Below, in pieces: positions 1-10,092 of a stretch of DNA of 64,000 nt. Within the stretch, counting starts at the first letter, position 1. The number at the start of each line of letters is the position of its first letter. This DNA comes from Paramoeba atlantica (Eukaryota; Discosea): NCBI GenBank assembly GCA_977017575.1, contig CDRNVI010000030.1, forward strand, positions 372,001 to 436,000. The letters are read 5' to 3'. The notes under the pieces were generated by a model. The model saw only the letters and a program-made list of their open reading frames with translations. It ran no database searches and was not told the origin of the DNA. The position numbers and the translations under genes were made by a program.

Positions 1-52
1 GGCCGTTACGCACCTGTTCACGCAGGTAGCGCGCGGGCACGTCGCATTGCCT
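1..52 (+). mobile_element. VIPER-like tyrosine recombinase fragment (V0)
   Basis: Frame 2 reads AVTHLFTQVARGHVAL, close to the recombinase segment just after the catalytic His-x-x-x-Arg in the window's other YR elements (GAVTYLFHQVALGRVTL in V6). It is a scrap of a VIPER-like fossil that starts before the window and ends where LINE A1 begins. It is too short to date. Confidence 0.6.
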
Positions 53-94
53 TGGAACAGGCATTGTCCTTGGAACAGGCTCATCAACGAATCA

Positions 95-907
95 TCGGAT
101 ATGTCAAAAATCACTGAAAATAAAGGTAATAATGAATGGGTACTCTCCCACCACATTTGTTTCGTCTAATCCTCACGTCTAATCCCACCACATTTGTTTC
201 GACTCGCCATTATGCCGAGATTAGGAATTGCGCACCCCGACCTTCCGTCTCATACCGTGTGCCCAGGATGCAAAACTCTTTTGAATGCCGACAACATGAT
301 ACGACACGTTGCTGGATGCTCCAAATGTGCAGGCCTAAATGCAACAGTAAAACACAGCTTACTCGTCAATCACCTATACGAATTATGCACGAAAACAGGT
401 ATCCCATGTGAGAAGGAACCACGTTCCTTTTCCACTCTCCGCTGCACGCAATGTGGTGAAACAGTGGACCCGAGCCACAAGCGTACACACGAAAAAACGT
501 GCGGAGGAAAATCATTTTGCCGATCAGGACCCGACCTTGTGATTTACTAGGCAAGTGGTGAAATTTACTACGACCTGACGGTAATTCATGAGCTTGCACC
601 ATCAAATCTTGCGACGAAATGCCCCCAACTTTTTCGTGAGGCAATCAAGCGGAAGAACGACACCTACGTCAAAAGCGGAAAAATAAATGAAGAGGCCTTT
701 CGTTGCATACCAATTCTGTCAGGAGGTTCTATGCATTCAGACACGCAGGCGCTTTTGTCAGCACTTGCAGACGCAAGTGAACGTCCCCGTCAGGCCGTAA
801 AATCAGAATTTCAATCAATACTACAGGAGTTGAATGGCGCGGTCGTTTATTCACAACTGCGCAAATTCCTGAAAAGAGACGCTCACGAGAACGAATGTGC
901 TATATAA
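95..907 (+). pseudogene. LINE A1: 5'-truncated CRE-like LINE, C-terminal endonuclease part
   Basis: This is the C-terminus of a non-LTR retrotransposon with a restriction-like endonuclease. In order it shows a C-x2-C...H...C finger (CPGCKTLL, HVAGCSKC), a second finger (CTQCGETVD...H...C), the nuclease motif RSGPDLVIY followed by YDLTVIHEL, and a helical tail ending near YSQLRKFL. It is dead. A 37-bp tandem duplication (from 146 and from 183) disturbs the frame, and TAG at 548-550 replaces the Trp seen in copy A2. It ends with TAA at 905-907. Reverse transcriptase is absent, as expected for 5' truncation on insertion. CRE-like is my reading of the CCHC plus PD...D arrangement. Confidence 0.8.
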
Positions 908-1050
908 TGACAAGAATAAAGGGAAAGAACATAAGTTTTTAGAAACCTTTTGTATTATTATAAACAATTTTGTATTACGGATATAAAGTATTCAAAAGAA
1001 TAAGATCAAATATATAGAATACCATTTTTGGGATAGTTTCTCTTCGAAAA
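908..1050 (+). repeat. LINE A 3' UTR
   Basis: This AT-rich tail matches the 3' UTR of the minus-strand copy A2 (32055-32250, reverse complement). Both share TATAAAGTATTCAAAAGAAT and end in TTTTTGGGATAGTTTC followed by TCTTCGAAAA. A2 continues into nine A's (T's on the plus strand), so this marks the element's 3' end. Bases 1051-1170 hold nothing recognisable except an A-run just before the spliced-leader piece. Confidence 0.8.
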
Positions 1051-1170
1051 TTGAGAGAAGGGGGGAAGGTGAACATTTCTCATTATCATACATGACTTCC
1101 TGCTTCGAGAGCCTATAGGATTTCATAGGAGAAATGACTCCGAGATTTTTTTTCAAACACGCAAAAAAAA

Positions 1171-1202
1171 AACGATAAAGATACAGTTTCTGTACCTTGT
1201 TG
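1171..1202 (+). other. Spliced-leader exon sequence at the 5' end of LINE B
   Basis: These 32 nt begin AACGATAAAGATAC and end AGTTTCTGTACCTTGTTG. The core CAGTTTCTGTAC and the terminal TTG match kinetoplastid and diplonemid spliced leaders. It lies directly against the LINE B 5' UTR (AATTATTTTCC...). No GT donor or SL-RNA intron follows, so this is not an SL RNA gene. The likely origin is a trans-spliced element mRNA, or an insertion into SL-derived sequence. The same leader stands before LINE D, and shorter 3' pieces stand before C, E, F and LM. Confidence 0.8.
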
Positions 1203-1244
1203 AATTATTTTCCTTTTCTTTACCCTAAGCCATTCTTTCTTTTC

Positions 1245-2309
1245 ATGGTACTGACACGTTCTAAGGAAAAGAAAGACTCAAACTTCGATCGCGAGGCGGA
1301 GGCACACAAGCTCGGCTCCTGGGATCAATTCGCTGCGAACAAAGACCTCATTGAAGGCGCAAGCACTTATGATGAGAACTTATACACGACGCCACTTCCA
1401 ACGGACCCTTCACCCGAATCTTTGCGACAGGCCGACGAAATCTCGATGATCATCGAAAGATCCATAGAAGGCGAAACACCTGACACTGGGCACCACCAGA
1501 CATGTACCGAAGAAGAACTTTTCTGTGGGGTGCAACCATCCGAGCATTCCGAATTTCAATTTTCCGGAGCGGATTCTCTCTCACCCAGCCAACAAAAATC
1601 CACAAACAAGGCTGTGAAAGAGAAGTTCGAGCGCCACGTTCGGACGTCCAACCGTAACGCGTACAATTGTGAAACCTAAAAGATGTTTTTTCCTGATCTT
1701 ACGCCTCGAGAGCTTAGCTTCTCTGTGTCCGGACATAATAAAGGTCGGAAAAAGAAGAAAAGTCCCAAGAAATCCTCCCACTTTCAAGCGAAACACGATT
1801 CGGCAAGCGATAGCAGCGATGGGGCAGCCACAGATACAGCAGTAGGCCAAGTCCCCTACTCCCCGGAAGGTAAGCGCAAACGCCACGATCAAAGCTCCCG
1901 AAGGGCCTCAACTCAACCAGTCTCGACAGAACGGTCACACATACAAAACAAGGTACGGGAATGCCCTGCTGAAGGCTGCACATGGAAGACCGAGCCACAC
2001 GGAGGTCAATGGAGGGCATTCTACAATCACGTTCACCACAGACACAGAGACAACGTTTCAGACACCTGGTGGAATGGGGAGGGGCGTTTCCGGTGCAAGA
2101 ATTGTAACAAGCACTACGAATTAAACAAACAAGATTCTCACGCCAAAAAATGCCTGTTCCGCAGCTCCTCAATGCCAGCCCAACCGCCACATCCATCGAG
2201 TAGCGATACGCTATCCCAGAAGACTACACCGGTCCGCAGCACACCGCCAGCAGGCATTACAACATTGGGAACAAAACCTCTTATGCGTCTTTCGTTCGTA
2301 AAAGTCTAG
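1245..2309 (+). pseudogene. LINE B N-terminal zinc-finger region
   Basis: I chose the ATG at 1245, 42 bases after the spliced leader. The frame is open except for TAA at 1677-1679, so it splits into 1245-1679 and 1683-2309. The first 145 residues are acidic with no recognised fold. After the stop come a basic tract (KGRKKKKSPKK), a C2H2 finger (CPAEGCTW...FYNHVHHRH) and a Cys/His cluster (FRCKNCNKHYELN...H..KC). LINE C has the same pair of fingers with the same WW spacer. Such fingers in R2-type LINEs bind target DNA. The frame passes to another phase before 2309. Confidence 0.75.
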
Positions 2310-4121
2310 CTAGATGGAACCAACAAGAGTATTCGTCCCTTTGGAGCGACGCCATATCCAGTCTACGGCGCAACCGCAAACCCCAGACCCAGGCATCCAG
2401 TTTAGAGGAAGACGAAAAAAGGGCAGCACTACGAGCTGAGCGACTCGTTCGAGACAGAGAACTGTCACGTGCCATGACAGCACTGACCTCCGAACCACTC
2501 GCTCCCAACGACGACGCCACATACGCCAAACTTGTAAGCAAACATCCCTCGCGACTAGTGGAAGAATGCCCGAATATTCAACCTTCCCCCCTCCCCATGG
2601 TTCCGCTAAAGGCCACAGAAGAAGACGTAACCGCGGCTCTCTCAAGCTTCCACCGTGGCTCCTCCGGTGGGGCATTTGGCCTCCGGCCCGAGCACGTGCA
2701 AATTGCAATGGAATGCCACAACGACGAACGCACAAACCCCTTGGGAACACTTACGAAGTTTACGAACCATCTCCTTTCCGGGAGAGCCCCGGAGGAGGTC
2801 CATCCATACTTCGCCGGAGGACGATTGTGCGCACTTCATAAGGGGGAGCACGATGTACGACCCATTGCTGCTGGAGAAACTCTCCGGCGCCTGGCAAGCA
2901 AAGTTGCATGTCTTTCCGTCAAAGAAAGAAGCCCGAAAGCTCTTTAGTGGGCATCAGTTTGGTGTTGCCATACCAGCAGGGATCGACCGGGTCATACATT
3001 TGTGTCGTCTAACGATGGCGGAACACTGTGCCGACGAGGATTTTGTTTTCTGCAAAGTTGACCTCCGGAATGCATTCAATCACGTGTCGTGTAACTGTTT
3101 TATTTCGCTTACACGCAAACATTTTCCCGAACTCAGCGCCTTTGTCGAATGGTGCTACGCCACCGACAGTAGTCTCACGTTCGGGGATCGAACAGCCACC
3201 TCCTCCGAAGGTGTTCAACCGGGAGATCCACTAGGTCCCTTCCTATTCTCCTTGGTAATGAAACAAGTATATCTAAAGATCCGTGATGCGGCCCCAAAAC
3301 TAGACTTAAACATGTGGTATCTGGACGACGGAATTCTTTTGGGAAGATCTTCAGATGTAAGGCACGCGCTCGACGTAATTGCCATCGAAGGTCCCAAATG
3401 GGGATTACATCTTAACTCCTCCAAATGCGAACTCATTACCAATCCTGCGGCCTCGGATCGACTAGATCTCTTCCCAGATATTCCGGGTCTAAACAAGAAG
3501 TCGGAAGGCAACCTTGACATCCTAGGCAGCCCCATCGGATCCACGCCCCACTGCCGCCGATACCTTATAGACAACGCGGTCAGCCTAGCTGAGGAGTCCC
3601 TTGACGCGATCGAAAAGCTGGAAGATCCACAGGTAGCCTTATCTCTCATCCGTCATTGTACCGGATTCTGTCAAATGGTGCACGCACTTCGAACTACACC
3701 CGCAACAGAGCTACAGGACCTCTGCCAACGCCTAGATAATGCAGTCCAGCACGCAGCAGAGCGTTTCGTTGGCCCCTTGAGTGGCGCTGCTCGACGACAG
3801 GCGCAACGTGACAAGAGGTATGGGGGGTTTGGACTGCGCTCAGCGGAATCGCATGCCACATCAGCCTACGTATCGTCAGTCGCTTCCGCATCCTCTAAGG
3901 ATCGTTTGGACCCAATGCAAGCCCAAGGCTTCGAGTCGGCAGTACGGGATGTGAATAGTCGTGCAGGATACGACCTCGTTTCTAACTCCGGGAGAATTAT
4001 AAAGCCCCCTTCCCCCTCCTCACCTGAACAATCGTACACCGAGGGCACATGCTCAGATGAAGACATCCCGGACGCAGCCCACCCATCGAATCACTTAACA
4101 CAGAATCCCGCCCCAAACTGA
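2222..4121 (+). pseudogene. LINE B reverse transcriptase
   Basis: Frame 2 covers the linker and RT start (2222-2947: the GGAFGLRPEHVQIAM region, then HDVRPIAAGETLRRL). Frame 0 takes over near 2900-2945 and runs to 4121. RT blocks are VFCKVDLRNAFNHV (motif A), SEGVQPGDPLGPFLF (motif B) and MWYLDDGILLG (motif C, YLDDG), followed by a thumb with GGFGLRSAESHA. One frameshift lies inside the RT and another leads into the endonuclease at about 4100. RT copies the element RNA at a nicked target. The domains are otherwise complete. Confidence 0.85.
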
Positions 4122-4984
4122 TAATCCCCCGCCAGCGCGAGCTAAGCCAGGCGATTTCCTCTCATGAATATGAGCTGGAATACGCGAAAGCTGATGCCAG
4201 AACCAGAGCCAGATGGGTTGCCCAAACGGGGAAAGGCTCATCGGAGTGGGCGTTCGTAACCCCATCGAAGAACAACGGTCATGCGTTCACCCCCACCGAA
4301 TTTCGCATCCTAACCCGGTGGTGGTTCGGTAACGACGTTTACCCAAAGGCCAGGCCCTGTCCTATGGACAAATGTGGACTGCCATTGGGCCCTGAAGGAG
4401 ACCACGCCCTTTCTTGTAAGAGTGGGCACGGTATCATTGCCCGACACAACGCTCTCGCTCGACAATTTTCCCTAGACTGCAACAGGTCTGGGCTGACAAC
4501 GAAGCGTGAAGTCAGCCTAGATAATACGAGCCCAGGGGGTGGTCGGACCCGACCGGCCGATGTGTTTATTAAAGAGTTTTGCCTTGGCCAGGGTCTGGTC
4601 CTTGATTTCGCCGTCACCAATGTTCAGCAAACGAAGTATACGGACCTGGTCCGTGATGCTAACTTGGTTGAGGCGGGATCCTTCGCCGAAAGATACGCGA
4701 CAGAGCATAAGCAGAAACAAAGGGAAGAAGCCGAAGCGGCCAAGCTCAGATTCGCCGCCATGGCGGTCGAATCGTATGGATCTTGGCCCCCAAGCGCTAT
4801 GGCCGTCATTCGAGATTTATCGGTCAACCGCTCACTCCAATCCGCGAACCTATCCAAAGCAGACGCATTACACGAACTGTTAGCTGCCCTGAACATTACC
4901 TTGATGAGTTCACAAGCGCGAATGGTGCTGCGCTCTCCTCCCGCCCCCGATTCAGACCTCGTAGGCTACGGCTCCGAGCTTTGA
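4103..4984 (+). pseudogene. LINE B C-terminal CCHC and restriction-like endonuclease
   Basis: Frame 2 is open from 4103 to TGA at 4982-4984. It has a Cys/His cluster CPMDKCGLPLGPEGDHALSC followed by H and RHN, then an endonuclease-like block with RTRPADVFI and LVLDFAVTN, fitting a PD-(D/E)xK fold. The tail AAMAVESYGSWPPSAM is shared with LINE C (AMAVESFGSWSDSAM). These domains nick the target and start reverse transcription in R2-type LINEs. The frame is open; only the join to the RT is lost. Confidence 0.8.
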
Positions 4985-5571
4985 GAACTACGTGATTCTC
5001 GCCCCCCCCCCATTCACCAGCCTGAACCCGTCGGGTGTTGGTCGAGTCGGCAGGACCTATACTCACACCTAGCCCCCGTCGGCTAGGTACCCCAAGTGAG
5101 GTAGTGCCTGGGCTGGGGACCCTGCCCCTCCCCGTCGTCCACCACCTGGTTCTGTGACTGTTCCGCTGCCGGCGGAGGCCCATTGCTTGCGCCCTCTCGT
5201 ACAACAAGAGCAGGGTTACCAAGGCAAGCTGGGAGAGGTCGAAAGACCCGGTCCAGAACACGTCAGGAAGGTTTTCCCTGGGCCGACTCCTAGTAAAAGC
5301 GCAGGGAGTCCTCAACCTCCCCAATGAGTTTGGAAGTCGAGTGAGGAAAGCGAAGGAAAGTAAAGGAAAGGAAAGAAAAGAAAAGGAAAAGCAAAGGGAG
5401 GCAAAGAAAGGGAAGTAAAGGAAGTAAAAGGAAAGAAGGAAGTTGTGAAAAAAAAAGGGTAAGGGAAAAAGGTTAAGCGGAAAGTCGTTAAGGGGGAAAA
5501 AGTGGGTAAGATGTGGGAAAGTTAGGTAAAGAAGTAGGAAAGTCATAGCAGTTTAAAAAAAGTTAAAAAAA
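4985..5571 (+). repeat. LINE B 3' UTR with conserved hairpins and A-rich tail
   Basis: A hairpin framed by CTCAC (5062) and GTGAG (5096) encloses ACCTAG / CTAGGT followed by CCCC. Further on, GGTCGAAAGACC forms a GAAA-loop hairpin at 5237-5248. LINE C (from 16008) and the VIPER-like V8 3' region (from 54657) carry the same frame with changed but still paired stems. After 5330 it becomes a purine-rich AAAGG/GGAAAG tract running into poly(A). The long minus-strand reading frame here is only the complement of that tract. Confidence 0.7.
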
Positions 5572-5585
5572 AACGATAAAGATAC

Positions 5586-6016
5586 ATTATCACAGGCTTC
5601 AAAAACACGCTTGATACCGGTCCCAAGCCCGGCGTCGTCTTCTTAACAAGACGAAGTGTGAGGGTGAAGAGTTTTATTGTACGATAAGGTACGACTTTTT
5701 TTTAATATATTTGTCCATCTCTTCGTTTGTTAAACATACAGGTTTGTTGAACATACTGATTTGTTTGAACATACAGGTTTGTTGAATATACACACTATAG
5801 TCCTTGGTTCCGACCCAAAGATAGGATATAAATTTTATTTACATGTTGACATGCTATGTGGAACCGAGCCTGGCACTAAATTACTGATTTTATTCCGGTT
5901 CGTTTTGGCCCTGACCGGGGAAAACATACCGTTCGGCGCCAAAATGAACTACTTCGAGGAAATTTGTGACTCACGGTCGACGATTATTATTATTATTATA
6001 ATAACAATTTATTATT
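5586..6016. other. Repeat R remnant and AT-rich spacer
   Basis: Bases 5586-5640 match, in reverse orientation, the 6760-6811 part of repeat R (ATTATCACAGGCTTCA, then a TTGATACCGG block). The rest is AT-rich. Near 5735-5790 a unit of about 17 bp (GAACATACAGGTTTGTT) recurs three times, and an ATT/ATA microsatellite lies at 5981-6016. I see no gene. Confidence 0.5.
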
Positions 6017-6372
6017 TGCCTCGAGGTCTTTCGGGACTGACGGTTGGCACTTCACCTCAAGGTTCTTCGGAACTGACGGTTGGTGGTTACACTTTGCCTC
6101 GAGGTCCTCCGGGACTGACGGTTGGCACTTCACCTCGAGGTTCTTCGGAACTGACGGTTGGTGGTTATACTTTGCCTCGAGGTCCTTCGGGACTGACGGT
6201 TGGCACTTCACCTCGAGGTTCTTCGGAACTGACGGTTGGTGGTTTTACTTTGCCTCGAGGTCCTTCGGGACTGACGGTTGGCACTTCACCTCGAGGTTCT
6301 TCGGAACTGACGGTTGGTGGTTACACTTTGCCTCGAGGTCCTTCGGGACTGACGGTTGGCACTTCACTTCGA
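6017..6372. repeat. Tandem minisatellite, 78-bp unit (two 39-bp halves)
   Basis: About 4.5 copies of a 78-bp unit start at 6017, 6095, 6173, 6251 and 6329. Each unit is a dimer of related 39-mers, one with CGAGGTCCTTCGGGACTGAC and one with CGAGGTTCTTCGGAACTGAC. Copies differ by only a few bases. Because 78 is a multiple of 3, open frames run through on both strands; they are a by-product of the repeat and not evidence of a protein. Confidence 0.9.
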
Positions 6373-6689
6373 GTGATCATTGAGGATTGGCTTCTCGTAG
6401 TCGTAAATTTAATGATTATTGTAAGCAAATATTGCTGATCATCACACAGTACCACTGCTGTCTGTGTTGCTTTCCAGGGTACTGGAAGTAAAGAAAAAAA
6501 AATGGATAGAAAGAAAAAAAAATGGATTCGTCAGTGTGACGCACCTTATACGACTTGCGCAGTCGGGTCAGTTTTGCACTGCGTTCATTATTCCACGGAT
6601 TTCGAATGCAATGCCTTTACGGCTACGCATCTGTGTGAAGTATCTAATAAAAGATGCTCAACAGATTCCACGCCCCTTAGAGTTTTGTC

Positions 6690-6934
6690 TCACGTTTGAA
6701 AACCTAGAATGATGACAAGAAGGGGAGGAGGGAGCTGATCTGCGGTGCCAATGGGCATGCCTGTCACTGGGCTTGGTCCCGGTATCAAGGTGCCTATGAA
6801 GCCTGTGATAATGAGGGTGTTGCCAATCCCTGGTCAGTAATCGGCCCAGGGACATAGCTACTCCCCATTATCTCGAGCGTAGTAAACACGCCTTGGCTTG
6901 CCTGGCACTGAGATCAGCCATTGGAAAAAAAAAA
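6690..6934 (+). repeat. Retroposon R, copy 1 (poly(A)-ended)
   Basis: This piece ends CAGCCATTGG plus ten A's (6925-6934), like the 3' end of a retroposon. Its 6812-6934 part is repeated inverted at 12405-12524, and 6760-6811 is repeated inverted at 5586-5640. I see no coding sequence, so it may be a truncated LINE 3' UTR or a SINE. LINE B and LINE C both abut R sequence at the same internal position (complement of 6811/6812). Bases 6373-6689 and 6935-7160 show only A-rich low complexity. Confidence 0.65.
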
Positions 6935-7227
6935 GACGAAAGAATAGAAAGCAGAAAAAAAATACACAGAAGGCGTATGTATAGATGAATACATTAGTTT
7001 CGCCGATTGCTTGAAGTAGTAAGGAAAAAGAGCGAGAGAGAAAACAGAGAGAAACAGGAATATGCTGACATAAAGCAGTCAGCAAGTATCCATATTCTGG
7101 CGAGCGTGAGGGTGGAAATACAGAAAGGGTGAATATAGAATGAGAGAGCAAAGATGACCAGGATAAGTCACAACCGTATCTAATCTATTAAAACATGCGT
7201 AGGAAGTTGCTCTAAATTTTATTTCTT

Positions 7228-8271
7228 ATGCCGAAGAAACGACCCTCCGTAGCTACCTCACCCCAAGCTTCACAAAGCTGCTCAGTTCCTATAGTCGGCC
7301 ACACTCACCACTTTGACGCAAACGTCGATAGCGTAGTCGACCAGGCATGCTCGACGAAAACGAGCATAAAAATTTCCCTACGTTTTGAGCGCGCAGTCGT
7401 TGTGAATCTCCTTGTCAAATTTATGGCGGAAATCAGCGAAGACGAATGCGCAAGTGCAATCATGGATTTCGTTGAAAAGGTATTAGGGGGAGAAACCCTC
7501 AGTGAAAAAGCAAGTTTTACAGCCAAACTTTTGGGTGTCCGCCGAACACAGGACGTCTCCGAATTCGAGTATTTGATTGGAAACGAAGAACATCGAGGAA
7601 TTTTGGTTTCCCTCATGCTGGACCCCCCGAAGGAGCCAAAGAAAATGAAAGCACGGGAAGGAGAAAAGGAGGACGGGCAACTTACCGTATGGACAGGCAC
7701 GGAGAATCGTCCTCACCTTGGAGGGCAACTGTGGGAAGCAGTGCACAACCCGAAGTTTCAAAAATGGGCCGAAAGCTTTCTTCTAACCCGCTACGCTATT
7801 TTCTTCAAGGAGATGCTTACGCAAGCAGGAAAAGGTGTATCCCCCAAGGCGGCACAAGAAAACAAGGCGGTATCAATAGCAGCTAACCATTTCCTTCTAG
7901 AACTCGCTGCTCATTTTCTTGTGTTCAGCGCCGATTTTGACGACGTAAAGAAAGAGGAATCTCTTCTTCTTTGCCGCAAGAACGTCGGATTGCTCCCAGA
8001 GACCGACTCCGTAACTATACCGGAGACTCTTTTGAAGGCGAAATCCTTCCAAAATAGTACTTCAGGCTATGGACGGGGAGGCATGGTCCAAAACAACAGA
8101 AGAACATTTGGGCCGGATGTGCGTTATTTCAACCGCCCGCGACCAGTAAATTTGTATGCCCCTCGATCTTATCGTTCTAATCGAGAAGGTTTCGTCAAAG
8201 GCCAAGAACGGCCAGAAAAGATTTCTCGGGAAATGAACGATCGAAAGAATAAACATGAAAAGGGGCCGTAA
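7228..8271 (+). CDS. gag-like protein of V1
   Basis: 347 residues from ATG at 7228 to TAA. Position as first gene and composition suggest a structural (gag-like) protein that packages element RNA. The middle (about residues 50-260) is mostly helical-looking with Leu/Phe/Ala-rich stretches. The C-terminus (after about residue 270) is basic and Arg/Asn/Gly-rich (YGRGGMVQNNRR, RPRPVNLYAPRSYRSN), as in RNA-binding tails. There is no CCHC knuckle, unlike the gag of V7 and V8. The name rests on context. Confidence 0.6.
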   Translation: MPKKRPSVATSPQASQSCSVPIVGHTHHFDANVDSVVDQACSTKTSIKISLRFERAVVVNLLVKFMAEISEDECASAIMDFVEKVLGGETLSEKASFTAKLLGVRRTQDVSEFEYLIGNEEHRGILVSLMLDPPKEPKKMKAREGEKEDGQLTVWTGTENRPHLGGQLWEAVHNPKFQKWAESFLLTRYAIFFKEMLTQAGKGVSPKAAQENKAVSIAANHFLLELAAHFLVFSADFDDVKKEESLLLCRKNVGLLPETDSVTIPETLLKAKSFQNSTSGYGRGGMVQNNRRTFGPDVRYFNRPRPVNLYAPRSYRSNREGFVKGQERPEKISREMNDRKNKHEKGP

Positions 8272-8866
8272 TTGCCGATCTTGGGGGCAATAGATGTATG
8301 TTTTAGTTTTTCTTAATCAGATTCATGTTTGGGCTGAACATAGAGCACGAATATTATTATTTGCTTGTGCAGATCATTAGGATTGTGTGTATTTATCATA
8401 CAACGAGTGACGCTCACACACAACAGACGCCTTTATACAGCATAGACATTGTGTAAAGAAAATGGGCTTTGCACATTACTTAGACGTTAAGTAATACATG
8501 TATAGTGAGGGAAAGTGCGATAATTATTCCTATCAGATTAACATACAGTGTATCTAGTACATAGGTGCCTAATCATTAAGCACAATTTGTTGGAATACCA
8601 AAAAGGGGCAAATGGGTGGCATCCAGATTAAAAGTAAGTCATAATATGGTGCAGTTTCTCCTTGAAAATCGGGGAAACCATAAGACATAATGAACTGAAT
8701 GAATAAGTGTGTCTACAACAAAGCAGTCTGTTATTTCATCCGCTATTTTACACATGGAAAGTTAAATATATTAAACTGGCCATTCCGTTGAAGATATGAG
8801 ATTGCATACGGTATATGTAAATAAACCATGTAATCACACACATTTAGTATTTTTGCATACTTTTAG
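8272..8866 (+). other. V1 gag-YR spacer
   Basis: 595 bases of AT-rich sequence without a credible frame. The last part, TTTAGTATTTTTGCATACTTTTAG, is pyrimidine-rich and ends in AG immediately before the recombinase frame, so it could be a splice acceptor. Trans-splicing of polycistronic RNA is the rule in kinetoplastids; whether it is used here is inference. Confidence 0.4.
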
Positions 8867-9748
8867 GTGCAGAAAGATTCTTGCGAAGGGTATCTGGCAG
8901 CTCTGGCATTAAAGTCGATTGCACCCGGAACGCGAAGGATATACGAGGCCCGATTTGCTGCTTTACGAAAGTTTTGCAAGAACCGAGGATTCGAAAAAAT
9001 AACGAAAGAAGCGTTCGGATGTTTTTTGTGGCATCACGCATCGGTTGGATGCGCCAAATCGACTTTTCAAGGTTACCGCAGTGCCCTGCTCTTCTATCAG
9101 GAATGTCAAAGCTTTGACCTCGAAGCAGGTGAACGCCCATGGGCAAGCGACCGCCTCATACTTCGGGCAGTGGACGGGGCTGCCGTTGAGGCAGAGCAGC
9201 ATAGACAAGAAAAATGTCCCAGAGGCTATGTATCAGAAAATATGTTACACGAACTTGTACGGTGGGTCACACCCCGTGCTAACGGGCCGCAGCTCGCAAG
9301 AGCTTTTCGCGTGCAATACTACGCTGCTCTTCGATCCTGTGAAGTGGAGAAGATACGTGGCGGGGATTTGCGTGTAGAAGGCTCTTGGTCTCATCTTCTC
9401 ATCCGCCACGATAAAACAAAGAGTTACTCAACTGATAAGCAAAGGTGCAAACCTCTTACTCATGTTGCAACCGAAGAAGTGCGAAATGCCCTGCGTGACG
9501 TAACACATGGAGACCTTGCGTTTCCGGCGTACAAGAAAAGATCCACAAGTAAACTTGTAAAAAGAGCATCCACCGAACTGGGATGGCCATCTGGAGTGAC
9601 TTTTGATGGAACTCACACTCTGAGACATGGTGGTACTGGGGCCATAGTAGAAAACGTCGCTGACATGATGTCCAGTGCACTGTCGGGCATGTCGAGACAG
9701 GTAAGACCGAAGCACTACTTAGCACCGCGTTCTCAAGTGCATGATTAG
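8867..9748 (+). CDS. Tyrosine recombinase (integrase) of V1
   Basis: The open frame is about 294 residues and starts at a GTG (8867) right after a pyrimidine-AG, so the true start is uncertain. The N-terminal half looks like a core-binding domain (APGTRRIYEARFAALRKF). The catalytic half has the expected residues in order: Arg in YYAALRSCEVEKIR, Lys in RHDKTKSYS, His-x-x-Arg in HTLRHGGTGA, and the nucleophile Tyr probably in RPKHYLAPR. It would join a circular DNA copy to the target by strand exchange, which leaves little or no target duplication. Confidence 0.8.
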   Translation: MQKDSCEGYLAALALKSIAPGTRRIYEARFAALRKFCKNRGFEKITKEAFGCFLWHHASVGCAKSTFQGYRSALLFYQECQSFDLEAGERPWASDRLILRAVDGAAVEAEQHRQEKCPRGYVSENMLHELVRWVTPRANGPQLARAFRVQYYAALRSCEVEKIRGGDLRVEGSWSHLLIRHDKTKSYSTDKQRCKPLTHVATEEVRNALRDVTHGDLAFPAYKKRSTSKLVKRASTELGWPSGVTFDGTHTLRHGGTGAIVENVADMMSSALSGMSRQVRPKHYLAPRSQVHD

Positions 9749-10092
9749 AGAACGGAAAGAAACAAAAAGCCACTCGCGTGATTTTCTCCTACCTTAGTTC
9801 TGCGTAATTAGTTCACAATATAGTTAGTTCCATGTAAACTAGTTCCTTGGAGACTTGTTTCACTAAATTAAAGATACTAAAAGTTTGGTTTTCAAGTCGA
9901 AACGTTAAGTGAAAGAAGTTGGAAGATATAAAAAAGAGAGTCGTTACAAATCGAGTGTTACAACTATGAGACCTTCCTCCAATAATGTCCTAAATCTCTA
10001 CGTGATATCATACGTGTCTTGTACAAGTTTGTCTGGTACAACGATTATTTCTTATGTGGCGCACAGCTATGCATTCCGCCATTTGATTACTA
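9749..10092 (+). other. V1 YR-RT spacer
   Basis: 344 bases, AT-rich, with no credible frame and no repeat found elsewhere in the window. Confidence 0.4.

Larger units (their letters stand above)
1171..5585 (+). mobile_element. LINE B: near-full-length zinc-ribbon LINE
   Basis: It runs from the spliced-leader piece through an N-terminal zinc-finger region, reverse transcriptase, C-terminal CCHC and restriction-like endonuclease, and a structured 3' UTR, to an A-rich tail ending AACGATAAAGATAC. That last motif is the first half of the spliced leader. The right flank (ATTATCACAGG...) is part of repeat R. The coding region carries one in-frame stop and three frameshifts, so the copy is inactive, but it is colinear throughout. 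LINE C is a relative lacking the RT; 30699-30986 is an RT fragment of the same group. Confidence 0.85.

Noticed and set aside
1171-1202. An SL RNA gene
   Set aside because: No GT donor, intron or terminator follows; the LINE 5' UTR begins at once.
4896-5546. 216-codon minus-strand frame rich in Phe/Leu
   Set aside because: It is the complement of the purine-rich LINE B 3' UTR tail.
6017-6372. CRISPR-like array
   Set aside because: There are no unique spacers; the whole unit repeats.
5761-6438. 225-codon open frame over the 78-bp repeats
   Set aside because: The repeat period is a multiple of three, so both strands stay open; the flanks are AT-rich and have no coding character.
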